Positions 17,687 through 26,658 of a DNA stretch of 64,000 bases are shown one piece after another. The notes below the pieces were generated by a model. That model was not told the origin of the DNA. It made no database searches and saw only the letters and a program-made list of their open reading frames with translations. A program made the position numbers and the translations under genes. The DNA is from Burkholderia cenocepacia (lineage in GTDB: Bacteria; Pseudomonadota; Gammaproteobacteria; Burkholderiales; Burkholderiaceae): contig NZ_CP060040.1 in the NCBI RefSeq assembly GCF_014211915.1, forward strand, positions 2,418,001 through 2,482,000, written 5' to 3'. Within the stretch, counting starts at the first letter, position 1. Each line of letters starts with the position of its first letter.

Positions 17687-19180
17687 ATGCGCGTTCCGTC
17701 CATTCCGTCCGCTTCGTCCGTTTCTTCCGCCGTCGAGACACGCTTGCCGCGCGTGCGGCGCGCCACCTGTGCGGCGGTGCTGCTGGCGTCGGCCGCGCTG
17801 GCCGCGTGTTCGGTCGGCGAGCCGTATCGGCCGCCGGTGTCCGACGCGACGCGCACGGGGCCGTTCGACGCGGTGGCCGACGTGCCGGCCGCGGCCGCCG
17901 GCGAACCGCCGCAACGCTGGTGGCGGCTGTACGACGATCCCGTACTCGACGGTCTCGTGCGCGATGCGCTCGCGCAGAACCGCGATCTTGCGGCGGCCGT
18001 GGCGCGGGTCGAGCGCGCGCGCGCCGTGTTCGACGAGGCCGGTGCCGCGCGGCTGCCCGACACGACGGCCGGCTTCGGCGTCGACTACGGCAAGCACGCG
18101 CCCGACCAGATCGTCGCGGCGGCCAAGGACACCGATGCGCGCACGCGCTGGGGTTTCGCGCCGTCGTTCTCGCTGTCGTGGGAAGTCGATCTGTGGGGCC
18201 GCGTGCGCCATCTGGTCGATGCCGCGCAGGCCGACGCCGACGCGGTGCAGGCCGCGTCCGATGCGATGCGCGTCGTGGTGGCCGCCGAGACGACGGCCGC
18301 GTATGCGCAGGTGTGCGCATACGGCGAGCGGATCGACGTGGCCGAGCAGTCGGTCGGCATCGCGGACCGGCTGGCCGCGCTGACGGCGAAGCAGCGCGCG
18401 CACGGGCTCGTGTCCGACCTCGAAGTGGCGCGTTCGCGCGCGTTCGCCGACGACACGCGCGCCGACCTGCCGGCGCTCGTCGGCTCGCGGCGCGCGGCGC
18501 TGTACGAACTCGCGGTGCTGACCGGGCGCGCGCCCGGTGCGCTGCCCGACGCCGCCGCGCATTGCCGCACCGCGCCCGTACTGGCGCGGCCGTTCCCGGT
18601 CGGCGACGGCGCGTCGCTGCTGCGCCGCCGCCCCGACCTGCGCGAGAGCGAGCGCCAGCTGGCCGCCGCGAATGCGCGGATCGGCGTGGCGACGGCCGAG
18701 CTGTATCCGTCGATTTCGCTCGGCGGCTCGGTGAACTGGCTGTCGACCGGCGGCGATCCGTCGACGCTCGGCGACAAGTACGCGATCGCCTGGGGCGTCG
18801 GCCCGCTGATCACGTGGCGCTTTCCGAACATGGCAGCGAGCCGCGCGCGGCTCGCGCAGGCTCGCGCCGACGACACGCTCGCCCGTGCGCAATTCGATGC
18901 GCAGGTGCTGCGCGCGCTGAAGGAAACCGAGCAGGCGCTGGCTCGCTACGGCGCCGCGTGGCGCCGCCGCGCCGCGCTCGAAACCGCGCGTGCCGAACAT
19001 GCGCGCGCCTATCGTCTCGCCGAGCTGAACTACGAAGCCGGCGCCCTCGATTTCCTCGGCGTGCTCGACGCGCAGCGCAGCCTCGTCGCGGTCGATTCGG
19101 CGCTGGCCGAGTCGACGCAGCAGGTCTCGCTCGACCAGGTCGCCGTGTTCAAGGCGCTCGGAGGCGGCTGGCAACCGTAG
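17687..19180 (+). CDS. NodT/TolC-type outer-membrane efflux lipoprotein
   Basis: A 497-aa outer-membrane factor. A signal peptide ends in the lipobox LAAC (about residues 41-44). Two repeated OEP domains follow, with the helical-hairpin segments VEFxxx-type LSWEVDLWGRVRHLVDAAQAD and the second copy ending ALKETEQALARYGAAW and YRLAELNYEAGALDFLGVLDAQRSL. It forms the trimeric outer-membrane channel of a tripartite pump. It is the first gene of a three-gene operon with a periplasmic adaptor and a DHA2 transporter. Confidence 0.93.
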   Translation: MRVPSIPSASSVSSAVETRLPRVRRATCAAVLLASAALAACSVGEPYRPPVSDATRTGPFDAVADVPAAAAGEPPQRWWRLYDDPVLDGLVRDALAQNRDLAAAVARVERARAVFDEAGAARLPDTTAGFGVDYGKHAPDQIVAAAKDTDARTRWGFAPSFSLSWEVDLWGRVRHLVDAAQADADAVQAASDAMRVVVAAETTAAYAQVCAYGERIDVAEQSVGIADRLAALTAKQRAHGLVSDLEVARSRAFADDTRADLPALVGSRRAALYELAVLTGRAPGALPDAAAHCRTAPVLARPFPVGDGASLLRRRPDLRESERQLAAANARIGVATAELYPSISLGGSVNWLSTGGDPSTLGDKYAIAWGVGPLITWRFPNMAASRARLAQARADDTLARAQFDAQVLRALKETEQALARYGAAWRRRAALETARAEHARAYRLAELNYEAGALDFLGVLDAQRSLVAVDSALAESTQQVSLDQVAVFKALGGGWQP

Positions 19181-19239
19181 CCGGCCGCGTTCGCAGTGTC
19201 CCTGTCCGTTCTCTTGCACGCCAACTCATCATTCCGATC

Positions 19240-20364
19240 ATGAGCACGACTGCCGTACCCGAAAAAGCCAAAACCGCCCGGTTCTCCCGGCGCCAACTGA
19301 TCGCCGCGGGCGTCGTGCTCGCCGTCATCGCGCTCGCCGTGTTCGGCTGGCACTGGTGGACCGTCGGCCGTTTCATCGAAAGCACCGACGACGCGTATGT
19401 CCGCGCCGACGTCGTGACCGTCAGCTCCCGCGTGTCGGGTTACGTCACGCAGGTCGCCGTCGACGACAACCAGCCGGTGAAGCGCGGCGACGTGCTCGTG
19501 CGGCTCGACGATCGCGACTATCGCGCGAAGGTCGACGATGCGCAGGCCGCCGTGGCAGCGGCCGACGCGACGCTGCAAGCCGAGCAGGCAGCGGCTTCGA
19601 CGCTCGACGCCCAGATCGGCCAGCAGCGCAGCCAGATCGCGCAGGCCGATGCCGACGCGGCCGCCGCGCGCGCCGAAGCCGCGCGGCGCGACGCCGATGC
19701 GACGCGCTACAAGCAACTGCTGGCCGAATCCGCCGCGAGCGGACAGCGCTGGGAACAGGCCCACGCGGATGCGCTGAAGGCGCGCGCCGAACTGGCCCGC
19801 GCCGGCGCCGCCGTGCGCGTGCAGACCGACCAGCAGACCGTGCTGCAGCGCCGCCGCGAACAGAGCACGGCCGCGATCGCGCAGGCGCGTGCGCGGCTTG
19901 CGGCGGCCCAGGCGAAGCTGGCGCTCGCGCAGCTCGATCTCGACCACACGGTGATCCGCGCGACGCGCGACGGCAGCGTCGGCCAGCGCGCGGTGCGGGC
20001 GGGCCAGTACGTCGAAGTCGGGATGCCGCTGCTCGCGGTGGTGCCGCTGAGCGACGTGTACGTGGTCGCGAACTTCAAGGAAACGCAGTTGGGCGCGATG
20101 CACGACGGCCAGCCCGTCCAGATCGACGTCGACACCTATTCGGGCCATACGCTGCACGGCCGCGTGATCGGCCTCGCGCCGGGCTCGGGCGCGCAGTTCG
20201 CGCTGCTGCCGCCGGACAACGCGACCGGCAACTTCACGAAGATCGTGCAGCGCATCCCGGTGAAGATCCGCGTCGATGCGCCGCCGGCCGGTGTCGTGCT
20301 GCGACCCGGGATGTCGGTGATCGCGCGCGTCGACACGCGCGGCACGCAAGGGGCCGGCACGTGA
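19240..20364 (+). CDS. EmrA/HlyD-type periplasmic adaptor
   Basis: A 374-aa membrane-fusion protein. One N-terminal membrane helix (residues about 20-43, IAAGVVLAVIALAVFGWHWW) is followed by the family signature STDDAYVRADVVTVSSRVSGYV. Next come a lipoyl half-motif (VKRGDVLVRLDDRDY), a long coiled coil (about 95-225), the second lipoyl half, and a beta-barrel domain (FKETQLGAMHDGQPVQIDVD). It links the EmrB-type pump to the NodT channel. Its stop overlaps the GTG start of the next gene (GTGA). Confidence 0.93.
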   Translation: MSTTAVPEKAKTARFSRRQLIAAGVVLAVIALAVFGWHWWTVGRFIESTDDAYVRADVVTVSSRVSGYVTQVAVDDNQPVKRGDVLVRLDDRDYRAKVDDAQAAVAAADATLQAEQAAASTLDAQIGQQRSQIAQADADAAAARAEAARRDADATRYKQLLAESAASGQRWEQAHADALKARAELARAGAAVRVQTDQQTVLQRRREQSTAAIAQARARLAAAQAKLALAQLDLDHTVIRATRDGSVGQRAVRAGQYVEVGMPLLAVVPLSDVYVVANFKETQLGAMHDGQPVQIDVDTYSGHTLHGRVIGLAPGSGAQFALLPPDNATGNFTKIVQRIPVKIRVDAPPAGVVLRPGMSVIARVDTRGTQGAGT

Positions 20365-21944
20365 GCACGACGACCGCGCAGGCTGCGCACGAAGACACCG
20401 TTTCGCTGCGCGCGTGGGTCGCGGTGCTCGGCGGCGTGTTCGGCTGCTTCATGGCCGGCATGAACGTGCACGTGACCAATGCGTCGCTGCCCGACATCCG
20501 CGGCTCGCTCGGCGCGAGCTTCGAGGAAGGCTCGTGGATCACCACCGCGTACCTCGTCGCCGAGATCGTCGTGATTCCGCTCACCGGCTGGCTCGTGCAG
20601 GTGTTTTCCGCGCGACGCGTGCTCTTGGTCGGCGCGACCGGCTTTCTCGCGTTTTCGCTCGCGTGCTCGGTCGCGCCGAGCATCTCGACGATGATCGTCG
20701 CGCGGGCGCTGCAGGGCGCGTTCGGCGGCGTGCTGATCCCGCTGTCGTTCCAGCTGATCGTCACCGAATTGCCGCCGTCGAAACATCCGCTCGGGATGGC
20801 GCTGTTCGCGATCGCGAACAACGTCGCGCAGGCGGCGGGGCCGTCGGTCGGCGGGTGGCTCACCGACATGTATTCGTGGCGCTGGATCTTCTATCTGCAG
20901 ATTCCGCCGGCGATCGCGCTGGTCGCGGCGATCGGCTGGGCGATCCGGCCCGTGCCGGTGCAGCTCGGGATGCTCAGGCGGGCCGACTGGTTCGGCATCG
21001 CGACGATGGCGGTCGGCCTGAGCGCGCTGCAGATCGTGCTGGAGGAGGGCGGGCGCAAGGACTGGTTCGCGTCGGACCTGATCGTCGAGCTGTCGATCGT
21101 CGCGGCGCTCGGGCTGGCGGCGTTCGTCGCGATCGAGCTGCGGCGCAAGGAGCCGTTCATCAACCTGCGGCTGCTCGGCCAGTACAACTTCGGGATCGCG
21201 AGCCTGATGCAGTTCCTGTTCGGCGCGGTGGTGTTCGGCGTGGTGTTCCTCGTGCCGAACTACTTCGCCGAGCTGCACGGCTACAGCGCGCGCGACATCG
21301 GCCTCGCGATGATTCCGTACGGGCTCGTGCAGTTCGCGATGTCGTTCCTGACGCCGCCGCTGATGCGCCGCACCAGCCCGCGCACGACGATCGTGCTCGG
21401 CTTCGTGCTGGTCGCGGCCGGCTGCCTGATGAACATCCACCTCGACGCCGATGCGGCATCGAACGTGATCGTCCCGTCGCTGATCGTGCGCGGGATCGGG
21501 CAGTCGTTCGTCGTGATCGCGCTGGCCGTGATGGCCGTCGACGGGATCGAGAAGGCGCAGCTCGGCTCCGCGTCGGGCGTGTTCAACATGGTCCGCAACG
21601 TCGGCGGCGCGATCGGCATCGCGGTGATGAGCCAGATCGTCGTCGAGCGGCAGAAGCTGCACGCGATGCGCATCGGCGAGACGGTCACGCCGTTCTCCGA
21701 GGCGTTCCAGGAGCGCATGGCGATGCTTGCGCGGCTGCTTTCCCGCGTGCATGCGCCGCGCGCGGACGTGCTGCCCGGCGGGTCGATCTCCGGCGTGCAG
21801 GAGATGGCGCTCGGGCTCGTGAACCAGCGCGTGATGCGCGAGGCGCTGCTGATGGCGTACAGCGATACGTTCCTGATCGCGGGCATCGCGATGATCGGGT
21901 GTACGGCGGCGGCGTTCGTGTTGAGGGGGAGGAAGAAGGTGTAG
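20361..21944 (+). CDS. EmrB/QacA-type DHA2 drug exporter
   Basis: A 527-aa major-facilitator transporter of the 14-helix DHA2 family. It starts at a GTG that overlaps the adaptor stop. The family motif MAGMNVHVTNASLPDIRGSL is near residue 35, and the antiporter motif C region is PLSFQLIVTELPP. It ends in a final helix and the basic tail RGRKKV. With the adaptor and the channel it forms a proton-driven tripartite exporter. The substrate is unknown. Export of ham products is possible from the location but unsupported, because separate regulators sit between. Confidence 0.93.
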   Translation: MSTTTAQAAHEDTVSLRAWVAVLGGVFGCFMAGMNVHVTNASLPDIRGSLGASFEEGSWITTAYLVAEIVVIPLTGWLVQVFSARRVLLVGATGFLAFSLACSVAPSISTMIVARALQGAFGGVLIPLSFQLIVTELPPSKHPLGMALFAIANNVAQAAGPSVGGWLTDMYSWRWIFYLQIPPAIALVAAIGWAIRPVPVQLGMLRRADWFGIATMAVGLSALQIVLEEGGRKDWFASDLIVELSIVAALGLAAFVAIELRRKEPFINLRLLGQYNFGIASLMQFLFGAVVFGVVFLVPNYFAELHGYSARDIGLAMIPYGLVQFAMSFLTPPLMRRTSPRTTIVLGFVLVAAGCLMNIHLDADAASNVIVPSLIVRGIGQSFVVIALAVMAVDGIEKAQLGSASGVFNMVRNVGGAIGIAVMSQIVVERQKLHAMRIGETVTPFSEAFQERMAMLARLLSRVHAPRADVLPGGSISGVQEMALGLVNQRVMREALLMAYSDTFLIAGIAMIGCTAAAFVLRGRKKV

Positions 21945-22012
21945 TGGCGGGGGCCGCAACGGGCCGGGCAGGCGTGCCCGCGGGCGGTGCGGCGGCACGG
22001 AGACGAACGCGC

Positions 22013-22026
22013 TCGGACCGGTCCGA
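22013..22026. promoter_or_regulatory. TAGGAC-type palindrome upstream of the PslG-like gene
   Basis: TCGGACCGGTCCGA is a perfect 14-bp palindrome, 131 bp before the glycosidase start. It fits the GGAC-NN-GTCC core of the box family found in front of the EPS operon and the adhesins. Its GC-rich outer bases make it the copy most likely to arise by chance. Confidence 0.35.
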
Positions 22027-22157
22027 TGGTGGCGAGCGCGCGGCTTTGCAACAATGCACGATCGGCCACGATGCCCTGTTTTCCGCCGGCCGTGCGCGTG
22101 CAGGTTCGTTGCGCAACGCGTCACATGCTGCCGGCATGCCCGATCGTTCTCCTGCCC

Positions 22158-23153
22158 ATGCTCCGGATTTCCACGCTGTTCGTCGCCGTCGTACCGTGTT
22201 TCGTGGCACTTCCGCCCGCCCATGCCGACGACCGCGCGCGCTGGCCGGCCGCGTCCGAGGGCCGGCCGCTTGTCGGCGTCCAGACGAAGATCCAGTCGTT
22301 GACGCCCGCCGATGCGCGGCAGATCCGACAGACCGGCTTCGACTTCATCCGCTTCGGCGTATGGACCGATCGTCTCGATCGTGCGGACTACCGTCGCCAG
22401 GTCGACGAGGCATTCGCGGCGGCGCGCGCGGCTCGGCTGCCGGTGTTGCTGACCGTGCGTATGCTCGCGCCGCTGGGGCAAGACGATGGAGCGCGCGAAG
22501 CGAAGACGGACCGCCCGTCGCTCGTGGCGTCCGGCGCCCGTTTGGCCGGCGCGGTGGCGCAGCTCGCCGCGCGATACGACCGCGCGCTGGTGGCGATCGA
22601 GCTGTGGAACGAACCGGATCTGGGCCGTTATTGGCCGACCGGCGACGTCGCGCACACCTTCCCGCCGTTTGCCGAAGGCGTGTGCCGCGGCCTGGCCGCG
22701 CGCCGGCCGTCCGCTCCGGTCGTCGGCTTCGGCTTCGCACGGCCGCCGCTGCCCGGCAGCGTGCCCGACCGCCTGCTGGCCGGCATGGTTGCCGCGTCGC
22801 CCGCGTGTCTCGACGCCGTGTCGTACCACGCGTACGGGATGACGCCGCCGCAGATCCGCGATGCCGCGCGCGACATTCGCGCACGTTACGGCCTGCCGGC
22901 GCTCGTGACCGAAGACGGCGCGGCGTCGGCGGGCGTCGACGGCGACGCGCGGCAGGCGCGCCGTGTGCGCATGCTGCTCGATGCGCGCGCGACGCTCGGC
23001 ACGCCGCTGCTGTCGGTCTACGAATGGGCCGATACGGCGAATGCGCGCGATGCGGCGCAGCGCAGCTACGGGCTCGTGCGCGCGGACCGGTCGCCGAAGC
23101 CCGCGCTCGAGGCGGCCCGCGCGTCGCTGCGCGCGACGACGTCGAAGCCGTAG
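22158..23153 (+). CDS. PslG-like periplasmic glycoside hydrolase (clan GH-A)
   Basis: A 331-aa protein with a signal peptide (MLRISTLFVAVVPCFVALPPAHA). An upstream in-frame ATG at 22125 is an alternative start; neither has a clear ribosome site. The fold is a GH-A TIM barrel. The acid/base is the Glu in AIELWNEPDLGRYW, and the nucleophile is the Glu in LPALVTEDGAAS. These are the diagnostic NEP and TED strands of families such as GH39. PslG, a GH39 enzyme of a Pseudomonas EPS operon, trims the polymer in the periplasm. This gene faces the EPS operon end to end (23153 against 23161), which suggests the same job here. Confidence 0.75.
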   Translation: MLRISTLFVAVVPCFVALPPAHADDRARWPAASEGRPLVGVQTKIQSLTPADARQIRQTGFDFIRFGVWTDRLDRADYRRQVDEAFAAARAARLPVLLTVRMLAPLGQDDGAREAKTDRPSLVASGARLAGAVAQLAARYDRALVAIELWNEPDLGRYWPTGDVAHTFPPFAEGVCRGLAARRPSAPVVGFGFARPPLPGSVPDRLLAGMVAASPACLDAVSYHAYGMTPPQIRDAARDIRARYGLPALVTEDGAASAGVDGDARQARRVRMLLDARATLGTPLLSVYEWADTANARDAAQRSYGLVRADRSPKPALEAARASLRATTSKP

Positions 23154-23160
23154 CCGGCCG

Positions 23161-24210
23161 TCAAGCCGGCTCGCGCGTGCGGATCGACCACAGCGCGACG
23201 GCGAACAAGGCGACGCTGGACAGGTGCCGCAGGTAGCTGCCGAGATCCGGCTCGAACAGCATCGAGACCGCGACATGGCCGAGCACCAGGCACGCGAGCA
23301 GTTCGCCGTTGCGGGGCAGCGCGTTTCCGCCTTCCCCGGCACGCCGCCCGGGAACGCGTCGCCATGCGGCGCAGAGAAACAGCGCGACCAGCGCCTGCAT
23401 CGCGACTCCCTTCGGATCGAACAAGAACAGCACCGGCAGGTTGAGCCGCACGAGCGAATACGCATAGTTGCCCGCGAAATGGACGAACGAATCGGGCGGA
23501 AACGGATTGTAGAAACTCGTGCGCGCGCCGAACGGCGACGCATACACGAGATAGTCGACCGCGAGGTCGCGCGGCTGCTGAAGCAGCGTATAGGCGGCAT
23601 TCGGCAGCGCGACGAGCACGGCGACGACCAGCAGCGCGCCGGCCAGCCTCGGCAGCGTCGATACCCGGCGCAACACCCATGCCGCGAGCGCGATCGCGAC
23701 GATCAACGCGAAGTAGCTGCGGATCGTCGCCGCATAGCCGAGATACAGCACGACGGCGATCGGCATCGCGTCGGCCGGCCCGCGTACGCGCGCAACGGCG
23801 AGGACGGCGATCGACATCGCGACGACGAGCGTGTCCTTGCTCGCGACGAACAGGTTGAAGAACAGGCACGGCGCAATCAACGCGAGATGGGCGACCAGCG
23901 CGCCGAGCCGCCGTGTCGCGCGTAGCGCGATCCAGATCGTGGCGACGCCCAGCGCGACGACGAACACGGCCGTGCCGGCGCCGCCGAGCGCCTGGTACAG
24001 CTTGCCGACCGCGTCGAACGACGAGCCGTCGTAGGTCGAGCCACCGCCGATCTGCGTCTGGATCTTGTCTGCGTCGCGGAAGATGAATTCCGGCAGCAGC
24101 GCGCGCGCATTCGCATAGACGCCGACGTACAGCAGCGCGAGACACGCGGCGACGGCATTGCGCAAGCCGCGGCTCAGCAGCGGACCGCTCGCGATCAGCT
24201 TACGCAGCAT
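23161..24210 (-). CDS. Polytopic membrane protein, likely EPS polymerase (Wzy-like)
   Basis: A 349-aa protein with about nine or ten membrane helices (for example AVAACLALLYVGVYANARALL, AVFVVALGVATIWIAL and the C-terminal VALFAVALWSI). A periplasmic loop with GGGSTYDGSSFDAVGKLYQALGG follows the first helix. The start MLRKLIASGP at 24210 overlaps the stop of the flippase by 11 bases. There is no conserved catalytic motif, as is usual for Wzy proteins. The call rests on topology and on being the only polymerase candidate in a Wza/Wzb/Wzc/Wzx cluster. It is the last gene of the operon, and a short AGCCGGC stem at 23152-23171 separates it from the glycosidase. Confidence 0.6.
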   Translation of the reverse strand: MLRKLIASGPLLSRGLRNAVAACLALLYVGVYANARALLPEFIFRDADKIQTQIGGGSTYDGSSFDAVGKLYQALGGAGTAVFVVALGVATIWIALRATRRLGALVAHLALIAPCLFFNLFVASKDTLVVAMSIAVLAVARVRGPADAMPIAVVLYLGYAATIRSYFALIVAIALAAWVLRRVSTLPRLAGALLVVAVLVALPNAAYTLLQQPRDLAVDYLVYASPFGARTSFYNPFPPDSFVHFAGNYAYSLVRLNLPVLFLFDPKGVAMQALVALFLCAAWRRVPGRRAGEGGNALPRNGELLACLVLGHVAVSMLFEPDLGSYLRHLSSVALFAVALWSIRTREPA

Positions 24211-25495
24211 CGGCCGCTCCCGGCCGGATGGCGCGGCGCGCTGTCGGGGCGCGCGACGACACGATCCATGCGAGCCACGCGAACACCGCGATGCTCGCGA
24301 CGAGATGCGCGACGGCTGCGCCGATCGCGTGCCCGTCATGCACGAGCGCGATCGTCATCGGTACGCACGCGAGCGTCAGCACGGCCATCACGCACGCGAC
24401 CACGCGGCCTGCCCGCAACGCGACGGCGGCGGCCCACAGCACGTCGCACGCGGCGCGCAGTACGAAAGACAGCAGCAGGATCGCGAGGATGACGGTCGAC
24501 GGCAGATCGTTGCCTTCATGCGCGAGCCGGAACAGCCACGGATGCACGGTGACGATCGCGAGCGCGGCGGCGCCGGTCAGGATCACCGACCCGCGCAGCG
24601 CCTGCGCGAGTTCGCCGCGAAATGCCTTCGGCGCGCTGCGCGGACAGTCGAGCGCACGCACGAGGCGCGGCGCGGCGACCGCCGCGACGGTGGCCGACGC
24701 GATCGTCTGGATCGCGTTCGCGATCGACCAGACGAACACGTAGCGGCCGAGCTCGCCCGCATCGAGCATCGCGGATGCGACGAAGCGTTCGAGATACTGC
24801 AGCACCGACAGCAGCAGCAACGCGACGAAGAACGGCGCGCCGCTGCGCCAGACCGTCGCGAGCGGCAAGCGCGTGGCCGATAGCGCGGGCATCGCCGGCA
24901 GCCGGCGCGCGGTGCGCGAAATCAGCAGCCAGCCGAGCGCGACGACGAGCACGTCGCCGGCGAGCCAGATCGCGAACACGCCGTCGATCGACCCGACCAC
25001 GCGCGTCGCGAGCGCGGCGACCGCGACGCCGGCCCACGCGCCGGTCCGCACGAACAGCAGCCATGACGCCGCGCGGGCGCGATGCAGCGAGAACAGCCAC
25101 GTGTTGACTTCGAGCGCCGCATGTTCGGCGCATGCGACGAGCGTCACCAGGACGAGCGGCACGTCGGCCAGCGCGCCCGCCCGCGGCCGCCCGAAGAACG
25201 CGCCGACCGGCAGCGCGGCCGCGCCGCACAGCACGACATAGACGCCCGCATACAGCACGGAGAGCCGCATGCAGGTCCGGATCGCGTCGCGCGGATCGGG
25301 GCCGGCGAGCCGCCGGTTGATTTCGGTGCTGAAGCCGAGGCCGAGTACCTTCGACGCGACGACCGACACCGCGAGCGCGACACCATAGACGGCTACCGCA
25401 TCGAAGCCGAGCGTGCGCGCGACGACGATCGTCAGCACGAATTTGAGGCCGAGCGCACCGACCCGCAGCGCGAGGCGCGACGATGCGGCCTTCAT
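24200..25495 (-). CDS. Wzx-type lipid-linked oligosaccharide flippase
   Basis: A 431-aa polysaccharide-biosynthesis membrane protein with about 12 helices (MATE/Wzx superfamily). It opens MKAASSRLALRVGALGLKFV, with helices such as AVAVYGVALAVSVVASKVLGLGFSTEINRRL. The start at 25495 overlaps the pyruvyltransferase stop (ATGA). In Wzy-dependent synthesis it turns the undecaprenyl-linked repeat unit to the periplasmic face for polymerisation. Assignment comes from topology, weak Wzx-like N-terminal sequence and operon context. Confidence 0.72.
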   Translation of the reverse strand: MKAASSRLALRVGALGLKFVLTIVVARTLGFDAVAVYGVALAVSVVASKVLGLGFSTEINRRLAGPDPRDAIRTCMRLSVLYAGVYVVLCGAAALPVGAFFGRPRAGALADVPLVLVTLVACAEHAALEVNTWLFSLHRARAASWLLFVRTGAWAGVAVAALATRVVGSIDGVFAIWLAGDVLVVALGWLLISRTARRLPAMPALSATRLPLATVWRSGAPFFVALLLLSVLQYLERFVASAMLDAGELGRYVFVWSIANAIQTIASATVAAVAAPRLVRALDCPRSAPKAFRGELAQALRGSVILTGAAALAIVTVHPWLFRLAHEGNDLPSTVILAILLLSFVLRAACDVLWAAAVALRAGRVVACVMAVLTLACVPMTIALVHDGHAIGAAVAHLVASIAVFAWLAWIVSSRAPTARRAIRPGAADAA

Positions 25496-26658
25496 CGCGC
25501 CGCTCCGTCGTGGAGCGCGGCCCGCAGCGCGGCGACGATTCGCTCGCGTTCGCGGGCGAGCCGCGCGATGCCGGTGTCGGTCTGCGTCCAGAAGCGGCGC
25601 AGCGCGTCGGGGGCGAACAGCGTGTCGCATACCGCATTCGCATCGAAATCGGCCGCGTTCGCGACCCAGTGGCCGACGCCGAGATCGGCATACGCGCCGA
25701 ACCCCTTGCGCTCGTAGCTCAGGTGATAGGCCGGCACGCCATGCAGGATCGACTCGAGCGCGCCGTGCAGGCGCACGGAGACGACCGCATCGGGCGTGTC
25801 GCCGGCGAGCACGTCCTTCAGCGTGCGCGTATCGTCGAAGCCGCGTTCCCGGTAGTACGCGGCGTCGTCGTTGCCGCGCCCCGTGCTTTGCACGGCGAAC
25901 GTGATGCGGCAGAACGCGCCGAGCCGTTCGATCAACGCTTCCGTCTGCGCGTGGTAACGCGCGCATTGCGCGGCGTTCCACGCGGGCGGACGGCGCAGCA
26001 CCAGCGCGATGTGGCCGGGGCGGGCCGGCGGCACATGCGCGTGCTCGCGCAGGCCGGCCGCCCGACGGCCGAATTCGAGCACCGCGAGATCGGGCGCCCG
26101 CCGGGTGTTCGGGTTGGCGGCGAGCAGCGCCATCGAACGATCGTCGCGCACGAACACGGTGTGGAAGCCCGCGAGCAGCGACGTCAGGTGGCCGGCGAGC
26201 ATCGCATTGCCGGCAGCCGGGCCGATGCTCTGCGGCAGATAGACGGCCGGCTTGCGCGCCGCGCGTGCCGCACGCATCTGCACGAGGTGCCCGGCTTCGA
26301 GCTTGAGCGCCTCGACGCTGTTGCGCGCGCGCAGGTAGCCGCCGCCGACGCCGACGATCAGGTCGACCTGTTTCAGCAGGCCGCGCAGGTCGGCCAGCGC
26401 CGGATTGGCGCCGACGGGCAGCGCCGCCATCGCCGCGCCGATCAGCCGCCCGGCGGCGCCGGCGGCGAGCACGGGCGCGGGCCGCACGTCCGGATGAGCG
26501 GGGAACGACGCGGGATCGGCCGCGACGACGGACACGCGCGTGTCGGCGCCGAACGCGCCGCGCAGCAGCCCGACCGACAGCTCGACGAGCAGCCCGTCGC
26601 CGGAATTGCGTGCGCTGTACGCGTGCAGCAGCGCCACGTGAACGGGGCGGCTCATCAT
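25492..26658 (-). CDS. Polysaccharide pyruvyl transferase family protein
   Basis: A 388-aa protein starting MMSRPVHVALLHAYSARNSGDGLLVE. The N-terminal NxGDGLL segment, the middle DLIVGVGGGYLRAR and the VYLPQSIGP segment are typical of the PF04230 (CsaB/WcaK) family, which adds ketal pyruvate to sugars from phosphoenolpyruvate. RLHGALESILHGVPAYHLSYERKGFGAY is the C-terminal signature with the conserved His. Both ends overlap neighbours by ATGA, so it is translated with the glycosyltransferase upstream and the flippase downstream. The polymer is therefore probably pyruvylated and acidic. Confidence 0.85.
   Translation of the reverse strand: MMSRPVHVALLHAYSARNSGDGLLVELSVGLLRGAFGADTRVSVVAADPASFPAHPDVRPAPVLAAGAAGRLIGAAMAALPVGANPALADLRGLLKQVDLIVGVGGGYLRARNSVEALKLEAGHLVQMRAARAARKPAVYLPQSIGPAAGNAMLAGHLTSLLAGFHTVFVRDDRSMALLAANPNTRRAPDLAVLEFGRRAAGLREHAHVPPARPGHIALVLRRPPAWNAAQCARYHAQTEALIERLGAFCRITFAVQSTGRGNDDAAYYRERGFDDTRTLKDVLAGDTPDAVVSVRLHGALESILHGVPAYHLSYERKGFGAYADLGVGHWVANAADFDANAVCDTLFAPDALRRFWTQTDTGIARLARERERIVAALRAALHDGAAR

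Noticed and set aside
17687..21944. The tripartite pump as the dedicated fragin exporter
   Set aside because: It has its own divergent NimR-type regulator and is separated from ham by a terminator-like stem and a LysR gene. Nothing in the sequence links the substrates.
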